64,000 bases of DNA from Pseudomonadota bacterium (GTDB lineage: Bacteria; Desulfobacterota; Binatia; Binatales; Binataceae), in assembly GCA_021325355.1 (NCBI GenBank), contig JAJPHI010000011.1:62001-126000 (forward strand). Reading direction: 5' to 3'. Under the pieces are notes generated by a model that ran no database searches, was not told where the DNA came from, and saw only the letters and a program-made list of their open reading frames with translations. Positions 43,143 through 51,849 of the stretch are shown piece after piece. A program made the position numbers and the translations under genes. The first letter of the stretch is position 1, and every line of letters begins with the position of its first letter.

Positions 43143-44375
43143 CTAGCGATAACGCGGGAGGATCTCCTTGCCGAAGATCTCGAGCTGCCGCTTGACCTGA
43201 TCCAGCGGCAGAAAGCCCTGATCGCTCTGCCACACGAACCACTCAGGATGGACGTTCTCGACCACCGCGTCCATCTCCCGGATAACGTCCGAGGGAGTCC
43301 CGAAGTACGCGAACTTGTTCTTCTCGAAGCGATCCATGGTCAGTTCTGACGCCGGCAGCATCACTTTGCCACTCGGATAGCGCGCTTCGTCTTCCGGCAG
43401 ACGGAAGGCTTCGGAGAAACCGAAGTGATGGAAGAACTGCTTGAAGCCGACGCCAAGGATGCCCTGCTCGGCCAGCTCGTAGGCTTTTTGTTTGTTCTCC
43501 GCGATATTGACGCAGTGCAGGACGCCGAAACTCTCGCCGAGCTTCAGCTTGCGTCCCGCCTTCTCGGCTTCCGCCTGATAAGCCTCGGCAAATTGCCGCA
43601 CCACGGGCGGCTGCGGCAGCAGCACCGTCGGAATGATGCTCTCCTGCGCGCACCATCGAATCGTCGCTTCGCTGACGGAGAAGGCCTGGAAGAGCGGCGG
43701 ATGCGGTTTCTGATACGGTTTGGGTACGATGTTGATCTTCTGAATCCGCCCGAGCTCGTCCACCTCGCCGGGGAAGCCGTATTGACGGGTCCAGTCGGCC
43801 GCCGGCCAAGGCGTGCCTTCCTGCGGATGCGGATACTCGTAGTACTTGCCCTTGAAGCTGAAGGGCTCGGTGCCCCAGGCGAGCTTAAGGAAGCGGAAGA
43901 CCTCTTCGAACGCCTCGCGGTTGACCCGGTCGGTCTCTGATTTATCGCTCATGGTGGCCGAGACATCGACCTTCTGCGCCATCTGATTGAGCCATCGCGT
44001 CTGATAGCCGCGCGCGAAGCCGACAAAGGTGCGACCCTTGGTGAGCTGATCCAGCCATGCGATCTCGAGGGCAAGGCGCAGCGGATTCCATCCCGGCAGG
44101 ACGTAGCCTATCGGACCGACCTTGATCCGCTTGGTGTTATGAATGACGTGTTGGGTGAGCACCGGCAGACTGCCCATCTCGACGCCTTCGCTGTGCAGGT
44201 GATGTTCGGGGAAGCAGAAGCCGTCGAAGCCGACCTCCTCAGCCAATTGAGCGCATTCCACGACCTCCTGGATCATGCGGTCCCAGCGCTCCTGATGCAT
44301 CGCGATCGGGCGGAGGCGCTTACGCTCCTCAAGCGTCGCCGGCAGCGTCGGCAGGACAAAGAACATGAACTTCAT
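43143..44375 (-). CDS. Luciferase-like (LLM class) flavin-dependent oxidoreductase
   Basis: A 410-residue bacterial-luciferase-like monooxygenase: the family opening MKFMFFVLPTLP, CFPEHHLHSEGVEMG and PLRLALEIAWLDQLTKGRTFVGFARG are the coenzyme-pocket segments. It oxidises an organic substrate using reduced flavin; the substrate is unknown. Start: GGAGGCCCC lies before the ATG at 44375; the frame opens at 44417. A second LLM gene lies 2.2 kb away beyond an amidohydrolase. Confidence 0.85.
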   Translation of the reverse strand: MKFMFFVLPTLPATLEERKRLRPIAMHQERWDRMIQEVVECAQLAEEVGFDGFCFPEHHLHSEGVEMGSLPVLTQHVIHNTKRIKVGPIGYVLPGWNPLRLALEIAWLDQLTKGRTFVGFARGYQTRWLNQMAQKVDVSATMSDKSETDRVNREAFEEVFRFLKLAWGTEPFSFKGKYYEYPHPQEGTPWPAADWTRQYGFPGEVDELGRIQKINIVPKPYQKPHPPLFQAFSVSEATIRWCAQESIIPTVLLPQPPVVRQFAEAYQAEAEKAGRKLKLGESFGVLHCVNIAENKQKAYELAEQGILGVGFKQFFHHFGFSEAFRLPEDEARYPSGKVMLPASELTMDRFEKNKFAYFGTPSDVIREMDAVVENVHPEWFVWQSDQGFLPLDQVKRQLEIFGKEILPRYR

Positions 44376-44487
44376 AGATGGGGCCTCCGTCAAAAGATGG
44401 GTGTAGTTTCCGCGCACACCCGCGCGTTAAGTTATAGCTTCCCTCACGGGCACAGAGCAAAACCCGTTGCTCCAGCTCCGGAAAAGA

Positions 44488-44514
44488 CAGGCACGGAGTG
44501 GAACTCCGTGCCTG
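44488..44514 (-). terminator. Intrinsic terminator after the amidohydrolase gene
   Basis: On the minus strand a perfect 12-bp stem (CAGGCACGGAGT with its complement) with a 3-base loop is followed by TCTTTTCC. It lies 36 bases past the stop of the amidohydrolase and separates it from the monooxygenase gene. Confidence 0.75.
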
Positions 44515-44550
44515 CCGATCCCGGAGACGATCCGAACCTGCGTAAAATCC

Positions 44551-46266
44551 TCAGGCGCCGTGACGCAGGAGACGTCCCGGCGTTGCGCCGGTGCTCTTGC
44601 CGTCCTCGAAGATCACCTCACCGTTCACCATGATGGTGTGATAACCTTCGGCGCGCTGCACCCGTCGCCACTCGCCGGCCGGGAAGTCGCGGACGATTTC
44701 CATCGGCGTGATGTTCAGCTTGTTCAAATCGTAGACCACCACGTCGGCCGCCGATCCTTCAACCAGGGTGCCGCGATTCCTGAACCCGGCGCACATCGCC
44801 GCATGAGCGCTCAGGCGGAAATGCGCCTCTTCGAGCGTCAGGACGTGATTGTCGCGCACCAAACGGATCAGCGTTTCGGTGGGCCAGCGGCCGCCGGTGA
44901 AGAACTTGGTGTGCGCGCCGCCGTCAGAGACCCCGAAGATCGCCATCGAGGGTGAGTTAACAATCTCGGCCATGTAATCCACGCGGCTGTTGATCGGCGG
45001 CGAGTAGAACTCGGCGTTAAGCCCGTCCGCGCACGCGATATCGAGCATCGCGTCGACTTCGTGCTTGCCTTCCATTTTGGCGATTTCGCCAATCTTCATG
45101 TTCTCGTACTTCTTGAGAGCCGGGTCCTTGCACTCGAGCACGAAGATGTCGGTGAAGTTGTTGGTCACCAGTCCGCTTTGCTGGGTGGCGCGCAGCGCCG
45201 GACGCCGCTCGGGATCGCTCAGCTTCATCAGCCGATCTTCGATCGAGCCCGTCGTGCATTCGCGCCACGCCGGCAGATCGTCCCACAGATTCCAGTCCTT
45301 GAACGTGAAGGCGAAGCCGACTTCGAGCGTTGCGGTCTGCGGATAGACGCGAATCCCGCGCTCGACGCAGCTTTCGAGCCACTTCAACTGCGTGCGATGG
45401 CGCTCCGGATAGAAATCGTTGGAGGCGACCGCGTTATACAGAATCGGCCGTCCGCTGATCTCGGCGAGCTCCTCGAAATGACGCTCGGCATAGGTCTGCA
45501 GGTCGCCTTCGTAGTCCCCCGCATCCGGCGCGAAGGTCATCTGGATGAAGCCCTCACCGCGTTCGCCCAGCACTCTGGCCATCTCGATCGCGGTCTCGTT
45601 CTTCATGATGTCCGTGACCATCGGCGTGCCGTCGAAGTCGGCCTGAACGCTGTTGCGGCCGAGCCGCTGCGCCGACCATCCGCAGGCCCCATGATCCATC
45701 GCCTCATGCAGCAGACGCCGCATCTCGGCATGCTCGGCCTCGGTCGGCATCCGCCCCGACTTCGCGTCTTCGAGGCCCATGACCCAGGTCATCAGCGGGG
45801 CGAGCGGCATGAACGGCAGCATATTGATGCCCTTCGGACGACGGTCGATGCTGTCGAGGAACTCTGGATAGGTCACCCAGTCCCATGGCAGGCCGGCCTG
45901 CATCGAGGGGTACGGGATCGCCTCCGTGCGCGTCATCGTGAGCATCGAGCGGTCGCGCATATCCGGCTTGACCGGCGCAAAGCCGAACCCGCAGTTGCCG
46001 ATCACCACCGAAGTGACTCCGTGCCAGCTCGAGATGGTGCAGTAGGGGTCCCAGAAGAGCTGCGCATCATAATGGGTATGCAGATCGACAAACCCGGGAA
46101 CGACGAACTGCCCCGCGGCGTCGATCACTTTGCGGGCCTGATGATTCTTCAGGTACCCAATCTTGGCGATTTTGCCGTCCTTGATCCCGACGTCGCTGCG
46201 GAAACGCGGCATCCGCGTACCGTCGATGATCGTTCCGCCTCTGATAATGGTATCGAACTCTGCCAT
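44551..46266 (-). CDS. Amidohydrolase family protein (N-acyl-D-amino-acid deacylase-like)
   Basis: A 571-residue metal-dependent hydrolase of the amidohydrolase superfamily, D-aminoacylase/dihydroorotase-like branch. H63 and H65 in VDLHTHYDAQLFWDP form the first metal-binding motif, and the late GVSDGGAHTKFF segment provides the Asp ligand. A short N-terminal beta-sandwich precedes it (IIRGGTIIDGT---FRSDVGIKDGKIAKIG) and returns at the C-terminus (VVYDLNKLNITPMEIVRD). N-acyl-D-amino-acid deacylases and related amidases share this form; the substrate is unknown. Promoter elements and a shared operator-like motif lie upstream at 46326-46374. Confidence 0.87.
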   Translation of the reverse strand: MAEFDTIIRGGTIIDGTRMPRFRSDVGIKDGKIAKIGYLKNHQARKVIDAAGQFVVPGFVDLHTHYDAQLFWDPYCTISSWHGVTSVVIGNCGFGFAPVKPDMRDRSMLTMTRTEAIPYPSMQAGLPWDWVTYPEFLDSIDRRPKGINMLPFMPLAPLMTWVMGLEDAKSGRMPTEAEHAEMRRLLHEAMDHGACGWSAQRLGRNSVQADFDGTPMVTDIMKNETAIEMARVLGERGEGFIQMTFAPDAGDYEGDLQTYAERHFEELAEISGRPILYNAVASNDFYPERHRTQLKWLESCVERGIRVYPQTATLEVGFAFTFKDWNLWDDLPAWRECTTGSIEDRLMKLSDPERRPALRATQQSGLVTNNFTDIFVLECKDPALKKYENMKIGEIAKMEGKHEVDAMLDIACADGLNAEFYSPPINSRVDYMAEIVNSPSMAIFGVSDGGAHTKFFTGGRWPTETLIRLVRDNHVLTLEEAHFRLSAHAAMCAGFRNRGTLVEGSAADVVVYDLNKLNITPMEIVRDFPAGEWRRVQRAEGYHTIMVNGEVIFEDGKSTGATPGRLLRHGA

Positions 46267-46325
46267 AGAACCTCCCCGAGCTGTGCGCGGCCTGTCCCTG
46301 CCGCGGTTGCGTGATTGTCGGATCT

Positions 46326-46344
46326 CAACTGTTGCCGGAGTTAA
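46326..46344 (-). promoter_or_regulatory. Operator-like 19-bp element upstream of the amidohydrolase
   Basis: On the plus strand the motif CAACTGTTGCC-3-GTTAA. It overlaps the expected transcription start of the amidohydrolase gene, just past its -10 box, and matches the element at 47763-47781 at 15 of 19 positions. Confidence 0.5.
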
Positions 46345-46346
46345 GC

Positions 46347-46374
46347 TTTAGATCCACCGTGATCGTTTTGTCAA
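46347..46374 (-). promoter_or_regulatory. Promoter of the amidohydrolase gene
   Basis: On the minus strand TTGACA (46369-46374) is a perfect -35 box. TCTAAA (46347-46352) follows after a 16-base spacer as a fair -10 box. Start of transcription would fall near 46340. Confidence 0.55.
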
Positions 46375-46568
46375 GGGAACGAGCAACTCCCGGTTAACAG
46401 ATGGACGGCGCGCCGCGCGAGGCGCTTCGGCGCAGCGACGCCCCTTCGCGACGGCACGGCAAGGACTCGCGCGCACCGTCTATCAGCGGACCGGCGCGGC
46501 ACAGGCCTTCGCGATTCTTCATGCGGTCGGCCGTCGGGCCCGTAAGCGGAGTTTGACGGGAAAAAGAT

Positions 46569-46611
46569 GCCGGTGCGGGCGCGGTCGGCGATGACCGCAC
46601 CCAACACCGGC
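46569..46611 (-). terminator. Intrinsic terminator after the second LLM gene
   Basis: A 7-bp outer stem (GCCGGTG/CACCGGC) and an inner near-perfect 10-bp stem lie directly past the stop of the minus-strand LLM gene. On that strand the stem is followed by ATCTTTTTCCC, a good U-tract. Confidence 0.7.
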
Positions 46612-46622
46612 GATGATTCAGC

Positions 46623-47747
46623 CTACCTACCGGCGGCAGCCAGCGAGATTTCCTCGCTGGCGATCGTGCGATGTGGATTGAAGTGCGGCAGCACGTGCTT
46701 TCCGATGAGCCGCAGCGACTTCATGATGTTCTGGTGCGGGATGCGGCCCGCCTGCTTGAACATGATGACCTGGTCGATGCCGGTTTTTTCGAACGCCTCG
46801 AGCTTGCGGCAGACCTCGTCCGGATTGCCGACCACCACCATGTGATGCTGCTTCAGTTGCGCGTCGGGCGCGTCCTTCGGATCGAGATCCATGTTCATCA
46901 GGTGGCGCAGATATTCGTACGAATACAGCTTGTTCTTGACCATCAGCGGTTCGAACAGCTTGGCGACGTTGTGCATGAACCAGCGCGCGCCCTCGATCCC
47001 GATGGCTTCCTCCTCCTTGTTCTCCGCCACATGGCAGATGATGAGGCCCGCGAACTGATCGTTCGGCACCTTCGGCACCTGGTCGGAGCGTTTGGCGAAA
47101 GCCTTCTTGTGGGCTTCCATGCTCTTCTGCACCTGCTCGAAATTAAGGCTGAAGCTAAGCGCCCCGAGCCCGCGGTCGCCGGCCAGCTCATACGAGTCGG
47201 GCGCCACGCACGCCATCCACATCGGCGGATGCGGCTTCTGGATCGGCTTGGGCACCACCCGCCGCGGCGGGATCTTCATCAGCTTGCCATCGAATTCGAG
47301 AATCTCGTCGGTCCAGGCCTTGACGATAATTTCGAGCGCTTCGCGGACTTCCTGGCGCGTGCGATCGTAGTCAACCGAAAAGCCGTCAAGCTCCTGCGCC
47401 GTGGTCGAACGCCCGGTCCCGAGCTCCATCCGCCCGTTGCTCATAATATCGAGCACGGCGGCCTGTTCTGCTACTTTAATTGGGTTATTGAAATTGAAGG
47501 GCAACAGTCGCACGCCGTGTGCGATGCGGATATTTTTGGTACGCTGACTGACGGCGCCATAAAAGACCTCTGGCGCCGAACTATGGGAGTACTCTTCGAG
47601 GAAGTGATGCTCGACTTCCCACACATAGTCGATGCCGATGCGGTCGGCGAGCTCGATCTGCGCGAGCGCCTGCCAGTATATGTTATACTCACTCAGCGCG
47701 TTCCATGGCCGCGGCGTCTCCATCTCGTACAACATGCCGAATTTCAT
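46623..47747 (-). CDS. Luciferase-like (LLM class) flavin-dependent oxidoreductase
   Basis: A 374-residue LLM-fold monooxygenase: MKFGMLYEMETPRP start, YVWEVEHHFLEEYSHSSAPEV (active-site histidine region), LDIMSNGRMELGTGRS (flavin phosphate loop) and KPIQKPHPPMWMA. It resembles the first LLM protein in layout but is distant in sequence. The reaction is flavin-dependent oxygenation with an unknown substrate. GGAGGG lies nine bases before the ATG. It is divergent from a MarR gene, with the shared operator-like element between them. Confidence 0.88.
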   Translation of the reverse strand: MKFGMLYEMETPRPWNALSEYNIYWQALAQIELADRIGIDYVWEVEHHFLEEYSHSSAPEVFYGAVSQRTKNIRIAHGVRLLPFNFNNPIKVAEQAAVLDIMSNGRMELGTGRSTTAQELDGFSVDYDRTRQEVREALEIIVKAWTDEILEFDGKLMKIPPRRVVPKPIQKPHPPMWMACVAPDSYELAGDRGLGALSFSLNFEQVQKSMEAHKKAFAKRSDQVPKVPNDQFAGLIICHVAENKEEEAIGIEGARWFMHNVAKLFEPLMVKNKLYSYEYLRHLMNMDLDPKDAPDAQLKQHHMVVVGNPDEVCRKLEAFEKTGIDQVIMFKQAGRIPHQNIMKSLRLIGKHVLPHFNPHRTIASEEISLAAAGR

Positions 47748-47762
47748 GCAGCACCCTCCATT

Positions 47763-47781
47763 TAACTGTTGCCCTGGTTAA
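47763..47781. promoter_or_regulatory. Operator-like 19-bp element between LLM and MarR genes
   Basis: TAACTGTTGCCCTGGTTAA has imperfect dyad symmetry (TTAAC at 47762-47766, GTTAA at 47777-47781). It sits at the -10 region of the LLM promoter (-35-like TTGACT on the minus strand at 47799-47804) and upstream of the marR promoter, and resembles the element before the amidohydrolase. Confidence 0.55.
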
Positions 47782-47785
47782 TGAT

Positions 47786-47814
47786 TTGTCTCCGCTCCAG
47801 TCAAGCGCTACACT
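47786..47814 (+). promoter_or_regulatory. Promoter of the MarR gene
   Basis: TTGTCT (47786-47791) and TACACT (47809-47814) are separated by 17 bases and would start transcription near 47821, about 18 bases before the first start codon. The 19-bp element lies immediately upstream. Confidence 0.5.
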
Positions 47815-47838
47815 GCGGTCCTGTCAAGGAAAAGCCAG

Positions 47839-48462
47839 GTGCCTTTGACTGCACTTAGGAAAATGGAGAACGAATCCTCGACCAACCCCTCGTCATCGAT
47901 TCGCCGCCAATCGGCCGAACTGCTCGAGATGTTCTATGCGGTGCACTACGGCAGCAACATGGCGCTCGAGGATGCGATGCGCGGTGAACTCACCCGCAAG
48001 CAGGCCGCGATTCTGTGGCTCATCCGCTCCGAAGGCGAGAGTGCTCGCGGGATGCGCCGCAAGGATATCTTTCGCAAGCTCCAGGACTGGTTCGATATCA
48101 CCAGCCCCGCCGTGACCAAGGCCCTGCGGGCCATGATGCGGCCGCCGCTCGGCCTGGTGCGGCTCGCGGAGAGCGCCGACTCGGCTCGCGAAAAGACGGT
48201 GTTCCTGACTCCGCGCGGGGAGCAGTTCCTCGGCACGATGGTTTCGCGGGGGCTCGAATACCTGCGGCGAATCCTTGAAGAAACCGCCAAGGAAATCTCG
48301 AGCGACGAGATCGACGGTGGGATCAAGTTTCTGCGCGCCGGCATCGGCGGTTCAGAGCGGATCCGCGCGATCGATGCCGCTCGCGATCGCGAAGCCGCCG
48401 CCGAGCCGCGTACCCGGCCGCTCCGCCGTCCGGCGCGCTCGCGCCTCGCCGCCGCTCCGTAG
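47839..48462 (+). CDS. MarR family winged-helix regulator
   Basis: A 207-residue DNA-binding protein with a MarR-type layout: dimerisation helices, LTRKQAAILWLIRSEGESARGMRRKDIFRKLQDWFDITSPAVTKALRAM (helix-turn-helix with recognition helix) and VRLAES-DSAREKTVFLTPRGEQFL (the wing). The C-terminal 40 residues are an arginine/alanine-rich tail not usual for the family. The start is a GTG preceded by AAGGA, with an ATG eight codons on as an alternative. Divergent from the LLM gene and next to the shared 19-bp element, it is the best candidate for regulator of this block. Confidence 0.83.
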   Translation: MPLTALRKMENESSTNPSSSIRRQSAELLEMFYAVHYGSNMALEDAMRGELTRKQAAILWLIRSEGESARGMRRKDIFRKLQDWFDITSPAVTKALRAMMRPPLGLVRLAESADSAREKTVFLTPRGEQFLGTMVSRGLEYLRRILEETAKEISSDEIDGGIKFLRAGIGGSERIRAIDAARDREAAAEPRTRPLRRPARSRLAAAP

Positions 48463-48507
48463 CCGGCTCGAAGATTACGGTTGCGACACCCTTCGTTGCG
48501 AGGGTTG

Positions 48508-49725
48508 CTAGTAAATCACCTTTTCTTCCATTAGCCGGCTGATTTCCGCCTCCGACAAGCCCAGCAGGCCGCCGAACACTTCGCGATTGTGCTGGCCCAG
48601 GTCGGGTGGCGGCGAATAATTGAATTGCGGCACCTTGCTCATCTTCACCGGCATCCCGGGAACGATCCGTTCGCCGACCTCGCGATGATTTAGCCGCCAC
48701 CAGTAGCCCCATTCCCACAGATGCGGGTCCTGATGGATCTGCACGCTGTCCAACACTGGCCCGGCGGGAACGCCGGCTTCCTGCAGCTTCGTGGCCAGCT
48801 CCATATGATCGTGCTGACTGGTCCAGGAGCGCAGATGGGCATCGATTTCGTCGCGGTGCTGATGGCGTCCGAACTGATCGGCGAATTTCGGATCGTGGGC
48901 CCATTCCGGATTGCCCATCACGCGGCATAAGCTCTGCCATTCACTATCGTTGCCGACCGCGATCGCGATCCATTTATCCTCGCCGCGGCATTTATAGGTA
49001 TTGTGCGGCGCCATCACGTCGTCGGCATTGGCGCGCTTCCCGCGCTCGCGCCCGTGCATGAAGTACTCGGTGTAGTATTCGTGCATCTGACCGATCACGG
49101 TCTCGCCCATGCTCGCGTCGATCCACTGGCCTTCGCCGGTGCGATTGCGATGACGCAGGGCGGCGAGCGCATGAAAGACCACCGTCGAGGCGATTGCATA
49201 GTCGGGCCAGGTGCCGCCGGTCTGACGCGGGGGGCCGCCGGGATATCCTTGAGCGTCGAAGAGACCGGCAAAGCAGCACGCCAGCGGACCCCATCCGACC
49301 CAGCGCGAAGGCTCAGTACCCGTCTTGCCCAGAAGCGAGACCGAAATCATGATGATGTCGCGCTTCACCTGCTTGATCACGTCGTAGGTCAAGCCGAGCT
49401 TTTCCGAAATCGGCGTCGGAAAACATTCCAGCACGAAATCGCTCTTGCGGATCAGCGCATGGGCCAGGTCACGGCCGCGATCGGTCGCCAGATTCAGATT
49501 GACCGCCTTCTTGCCGTAGTTGAGCATGTGGTAAAAGCCATTGCTGTTGTAGCCCTTGGCGTCGCGCGGCAGGCCCGCGGGGTTGGTCCGCCCGATATCG
49601 ATGTAGACCTGCGACTCGATCTTGATAACTTCGGCACCCATCACCGCCATCCACTGGGCGATTTGGGGACCATTGATAATCCAACTGAAGTCGGCAATCC
49701 GGATTCCCGCAAGCGGCAGCGCCAT
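48508..49725 (-). CDS. CaiB/BaiF family CoA-transferase
   Basis: A 405-residue class III CoA-transferase: GIRIADFSWIINGPQIAQWMAVMGAEVIKIES at the start, FVLECFPTPISEKLGLTYD, GEGQWIDASMGE, and a late WGYWWRLNHREVGER segment. The usual catalytic Asp region near residue 160 is not clear by eye. Such enzymes move CoA between carboxylic acids without ATP. The family includes formyl-CoA, carnitine and benzylsuccinate transferases. The substrate is unknown. A second CoA-transferase gene lies immediately upstream (85 bases), so both may act in one pathway. Confidence 0.88.
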   Translation of the reverse strand: MALPLAGIRIADFSWIINGPQIAQWMAVMGAEVIKIESQVYIDIGRTNPAGLPRDAKGYNSNGFYHMLNYGKKAVNLNLATDRGRDLAHALIRKSDFVLECFPTPISEKLGLTYDVIKQVKRDIIMISVSLLGKTGTEPSRWVGWGPLACCFAGLFDAQGYPGGPPRQTGGTWPDYAIASTVVFHALAALRHRNRTGEGQWIDASMGETVIGQMHEYYTEYFMHGRERGKRANADDVMAPHNTYKCRGEDKWIAIAVGNDSEWQSLCRVMGNPEWAHDPKFADQFGRHQHRDEIDAHLRSWTSQHDHMELATKLQEAGVPAGPVLDSVQIHQDPHLWEWGYWWRLNHREVGERIVPGMPVKMSKVPQFNYSPPPDLGQHNREVFGGLLGLSEAEISRLMEEKVIY

Positions 49726-49810
49726 GGTTTCTCCTTAATCCTCCGAGGCAGCCGCGACGCCCTTCGGCTGCGCGATACCTCGTGCCATCGAATGCCTCAG
49801 CAATCCTTGC

Positions 49811-51016
49811 TCAGATAACTCCGGCGGCGCGCAGGGCCTGTTGCTGAGCTGCCGATAGCCCCAACTTCCCGAAAATTTCGCTGTTGTGCTCGCCCAGCAG
49901 CGGCGCGCGATCAGGCTTCGGCGGCGTCGCCGTCAGTGACACCAAATGATGCGGGATCGTGATCCGTCCGGCGAGCGGATGTTCGATTTCCACGAAGGCG
50001 TCGCGCGCCTTCAGATGGGAATGATTGGCCGCCTGCCCAACCGTATACACCGGACCGATCGTCAGCCCGAGGCGCTGCCCTTCGCTGACCAGATATTCCA
50101 TGTCGTGCTTCGCCAGTTCCGCGCGGATCAGCGGCCGCAGAACATCATCGTGTTCATGCCGTCCGGCGAGGTTGTCAAAGATTTCGCTATCGAGCACTTC
50201 CGGATTGCCGAGCAGCTTTTTGAGCGCGATCCAGTGCGCGTCCGCCGCCCACAGCACATAGACATAGCCGTCGCGACAGGGCAGCGGTTCGAGACCGACT
50301 GAGACGTTCTTCCGTAGCCGGCTGAAAGGCATCCCGACGTAGCTCCAGATCGCCATCTCGATCTTGGCGGTGTTGACCACCGCCTGCCAGCACGGCACGT
50401 CGAGCCACTGTCCCTCGCCGGTGGCGTCGCGATGGAACAGCGCCATCATCGCCGCCGCCGCGGCATTCGCCGCGCCCATCGTTTCCGCCGCGTGCCCGGG
50501 TGCCCTGAGCGGGTTCTCGCGATTCTCGTCGTCGACCAGGGTGGGCGTGTTGTAACCCGTCAGGCTCATCGCCCATTCGATAAGGTCGGTCCCCTTCCAG
50601 TCGCGGTATGGGCCGCTCTGACCGAAAGGCGAAATCGAGACGAGAATCAGCCGGGGATTGAGCGCCTTCAGCGTCTCGTAGCCGAGACCAATCCCCTCGA
50701 GATACCCCGGGGGATGATTCTCGATGAGCATATCGGCGCCCTTGACCAATTCGCGGAAAAGCGCGGCGCCCGAAGGCTTCGCCGGATCCAGCGTCACGCT
50801 TTTTTTCGAGGTGTTGAGATAAAAGAAAAAGCCGCTCTGCTCCGGATGCGGGCGGTCGTTGACGAAGGGCGGCAGCGTGCGACTCGGATCGCCGATACCC
50901 GGGCGTTCCAGCTTGATAACTTCCGCGCCCATGTCAGCGAACATCTTGCCGCACATCGGACCCGAAACCATTTCCGCGAATTCCAGTACGATGAGATCGT
51001 CGAGCGCTAGTCCCGC
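49811..51016 (-). CDS. CaiB/BaiF family CoA-transferase
   Basis: A 401-residue class III CoA-transferase: VLEFAEMVSGPMCGKMFADMGAEVIKLERPGIGDPSR, SVTLDPAKPSGAALFRELVKGADMLIENHPPGYLEGIGLGYETL, ISPFGQSGPYRDWKGTDL (the Asp region of the active site), GEGQWLDV. The start chosen is a GTG at 51016 with GGAG upstream; the frame runs to 51076. Together with the neighbouring transferase (stop to start 85 bases) it could form a two-component or two-step CoA exchange. Confidence 0.88.
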   Translation of the reverse strand, partial: AGLALDDLIVLEFAEMVSGPMCGKMFADMGAEVIKLERPGIGDPSRTLPPFVNDRPHPEQSGFFFYLNTSKKSVTLDPAKPSGAALFRELVKGADMLIENHPPGYLEGIGLGYETLKALNPRLILVSISPFGQSGPYRDWKGTDLIEWAMSLTGYNTPTLVDDENRENPLRAPGHAAETMGAANAAAAAMMALFHRDATGEGQWLDVPCWQAVVNTAKIEMAIWSYVGMPFSRLRKNVSVGLEPLPCRDGYVYVLWAADAHWIALKKLLGNPEVLDSEIFDNLAGRHEHDDVLRPLIRAELAKHDMEYLVSEGQRLGLTIGPVYTVGQAANHSHLKARDAFVEIEHPLAGRITIPHHLVSLTATPPKPDRAPLLGEHNSEIFGKLGLSAAQQQALRAAGVI

Positions 51017-51210
51017 CACTTGCTTCTCCGTGCCGGCGCTGGCAGCAGCCGACGCTCGGACTATAGCGCAGGCCAATCAATTTGCCAGAAGCCCGCGTCG
51101 CCCCGCCATGACCTCATTCCGGTCGCCCTGCCGCCGCGCCTTGACCGCCGAAGGCGTCCGGTCCTAGTCTCGACTGTTGGCTAATCTCCCGTCTGCTGGA
51201 GTGGATCGTC

Positions 51211-51849
51211 ATGGCCGATTATCCGCGCGTGATACCGCTGTTTCCGCTCCCCGACTTCGTCCTGTTCCCCGACGTTACCGTGCCGCTGCATATTTTCGAG
51301 CCGCGCTATCGGCAGATGGTGCACGACGCCAGCGCCGGCGACGGCATCATCGGCATGACCATGCTCAAGAGCAACTGGGAGCGCGACTACTATGCTTACC
51401 CCGACGTATACGAGATCGGCTGCGCCGGTCGTATCAGTGCGTTATCGCGGCTGAGCGACGGGCGCTACAATCTGCTGCTCGACAGTTTCGGGGCCTTTCG
51501 GATTGTGCGTGAATCACGCGATCACGCTTATCGCACGGCCGAGATTGAATGGCTGCCGAGCGCGATGGAGCGGCTCGACGAGATCGACGGGCTCCATCGG
51601 CTCCTCAAGGAGTTTATCGGCGCTTCCGCCGACACCCTGTGGCGCTCCCTGGTCGACGAGCGCAAACTGACCGGCGCCGCTCTGGTCAACTATATCTGCT
51701 TCCATCTGGATATCGCTCCCCTCGAAAAGCAGACCCTCCTTGAAGCTGGCGCTTCGCGCGTCAGTTGCCTTGCAGATGTGCTCACCTTCAAGCTCGAGGA
51801 ACGGAAACTCGGCCTCGAGCGCCGCCGCGGTCATGGCCAGGTGCAATGA
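51211..51849 (+). CDS. LON substrate-binding domain protein (stand-alone)
   Basis: A 212-residue protein with the N-terminal domain of Lon proteases only: VIPLFPLPDFVLFPDVTVPLHIFEPRYRQMV is the hallmark, followed by GRISALSRLSDGRYNLLLDSFGAFRIV. No AAA+ or protease part follows. Stand-alone LON-domain proteins are common but poorly understood. GGAG lies 9 bases before the ATG. Confidence 0.9.
   Translation: MADYPRVIPLFPLPDFVLFPDVTVPLHIFEPRYRQMVHDASAGDGIIGMTMLKSNWERDYYAYPDVYEIGCAGRISALSRLSDGRYNLLLDSFGAFRIVRESRDHAYRTAEIEWLPSAMERLDEIDGLHRLLKEFIGASADTLWRSLVDERKLTGAALVNYICFHLDIAPLEKQTLLEAGASRVSCLADVLTFKLEERKLGLERRRGHGQVQ

Larger units (their letters stand above)
46267..46622. other. Gene-free interval with promoter and terminator
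   Basis: About 355 bases. The left part holds the amidohydrolase promoter and the 19-bp element, and the right part holds the terminator of the LLM gene at 46623. Open frames in the middle lack recognisable features. Confidence 0.6.

Noticed and set aside
45061-46314. A 417-codon open frame antisense to the amidohydrolase gene.
   Set aside because: Histidine- and arginine-rich shadow of a GC-rich gene; no domain or start signal.
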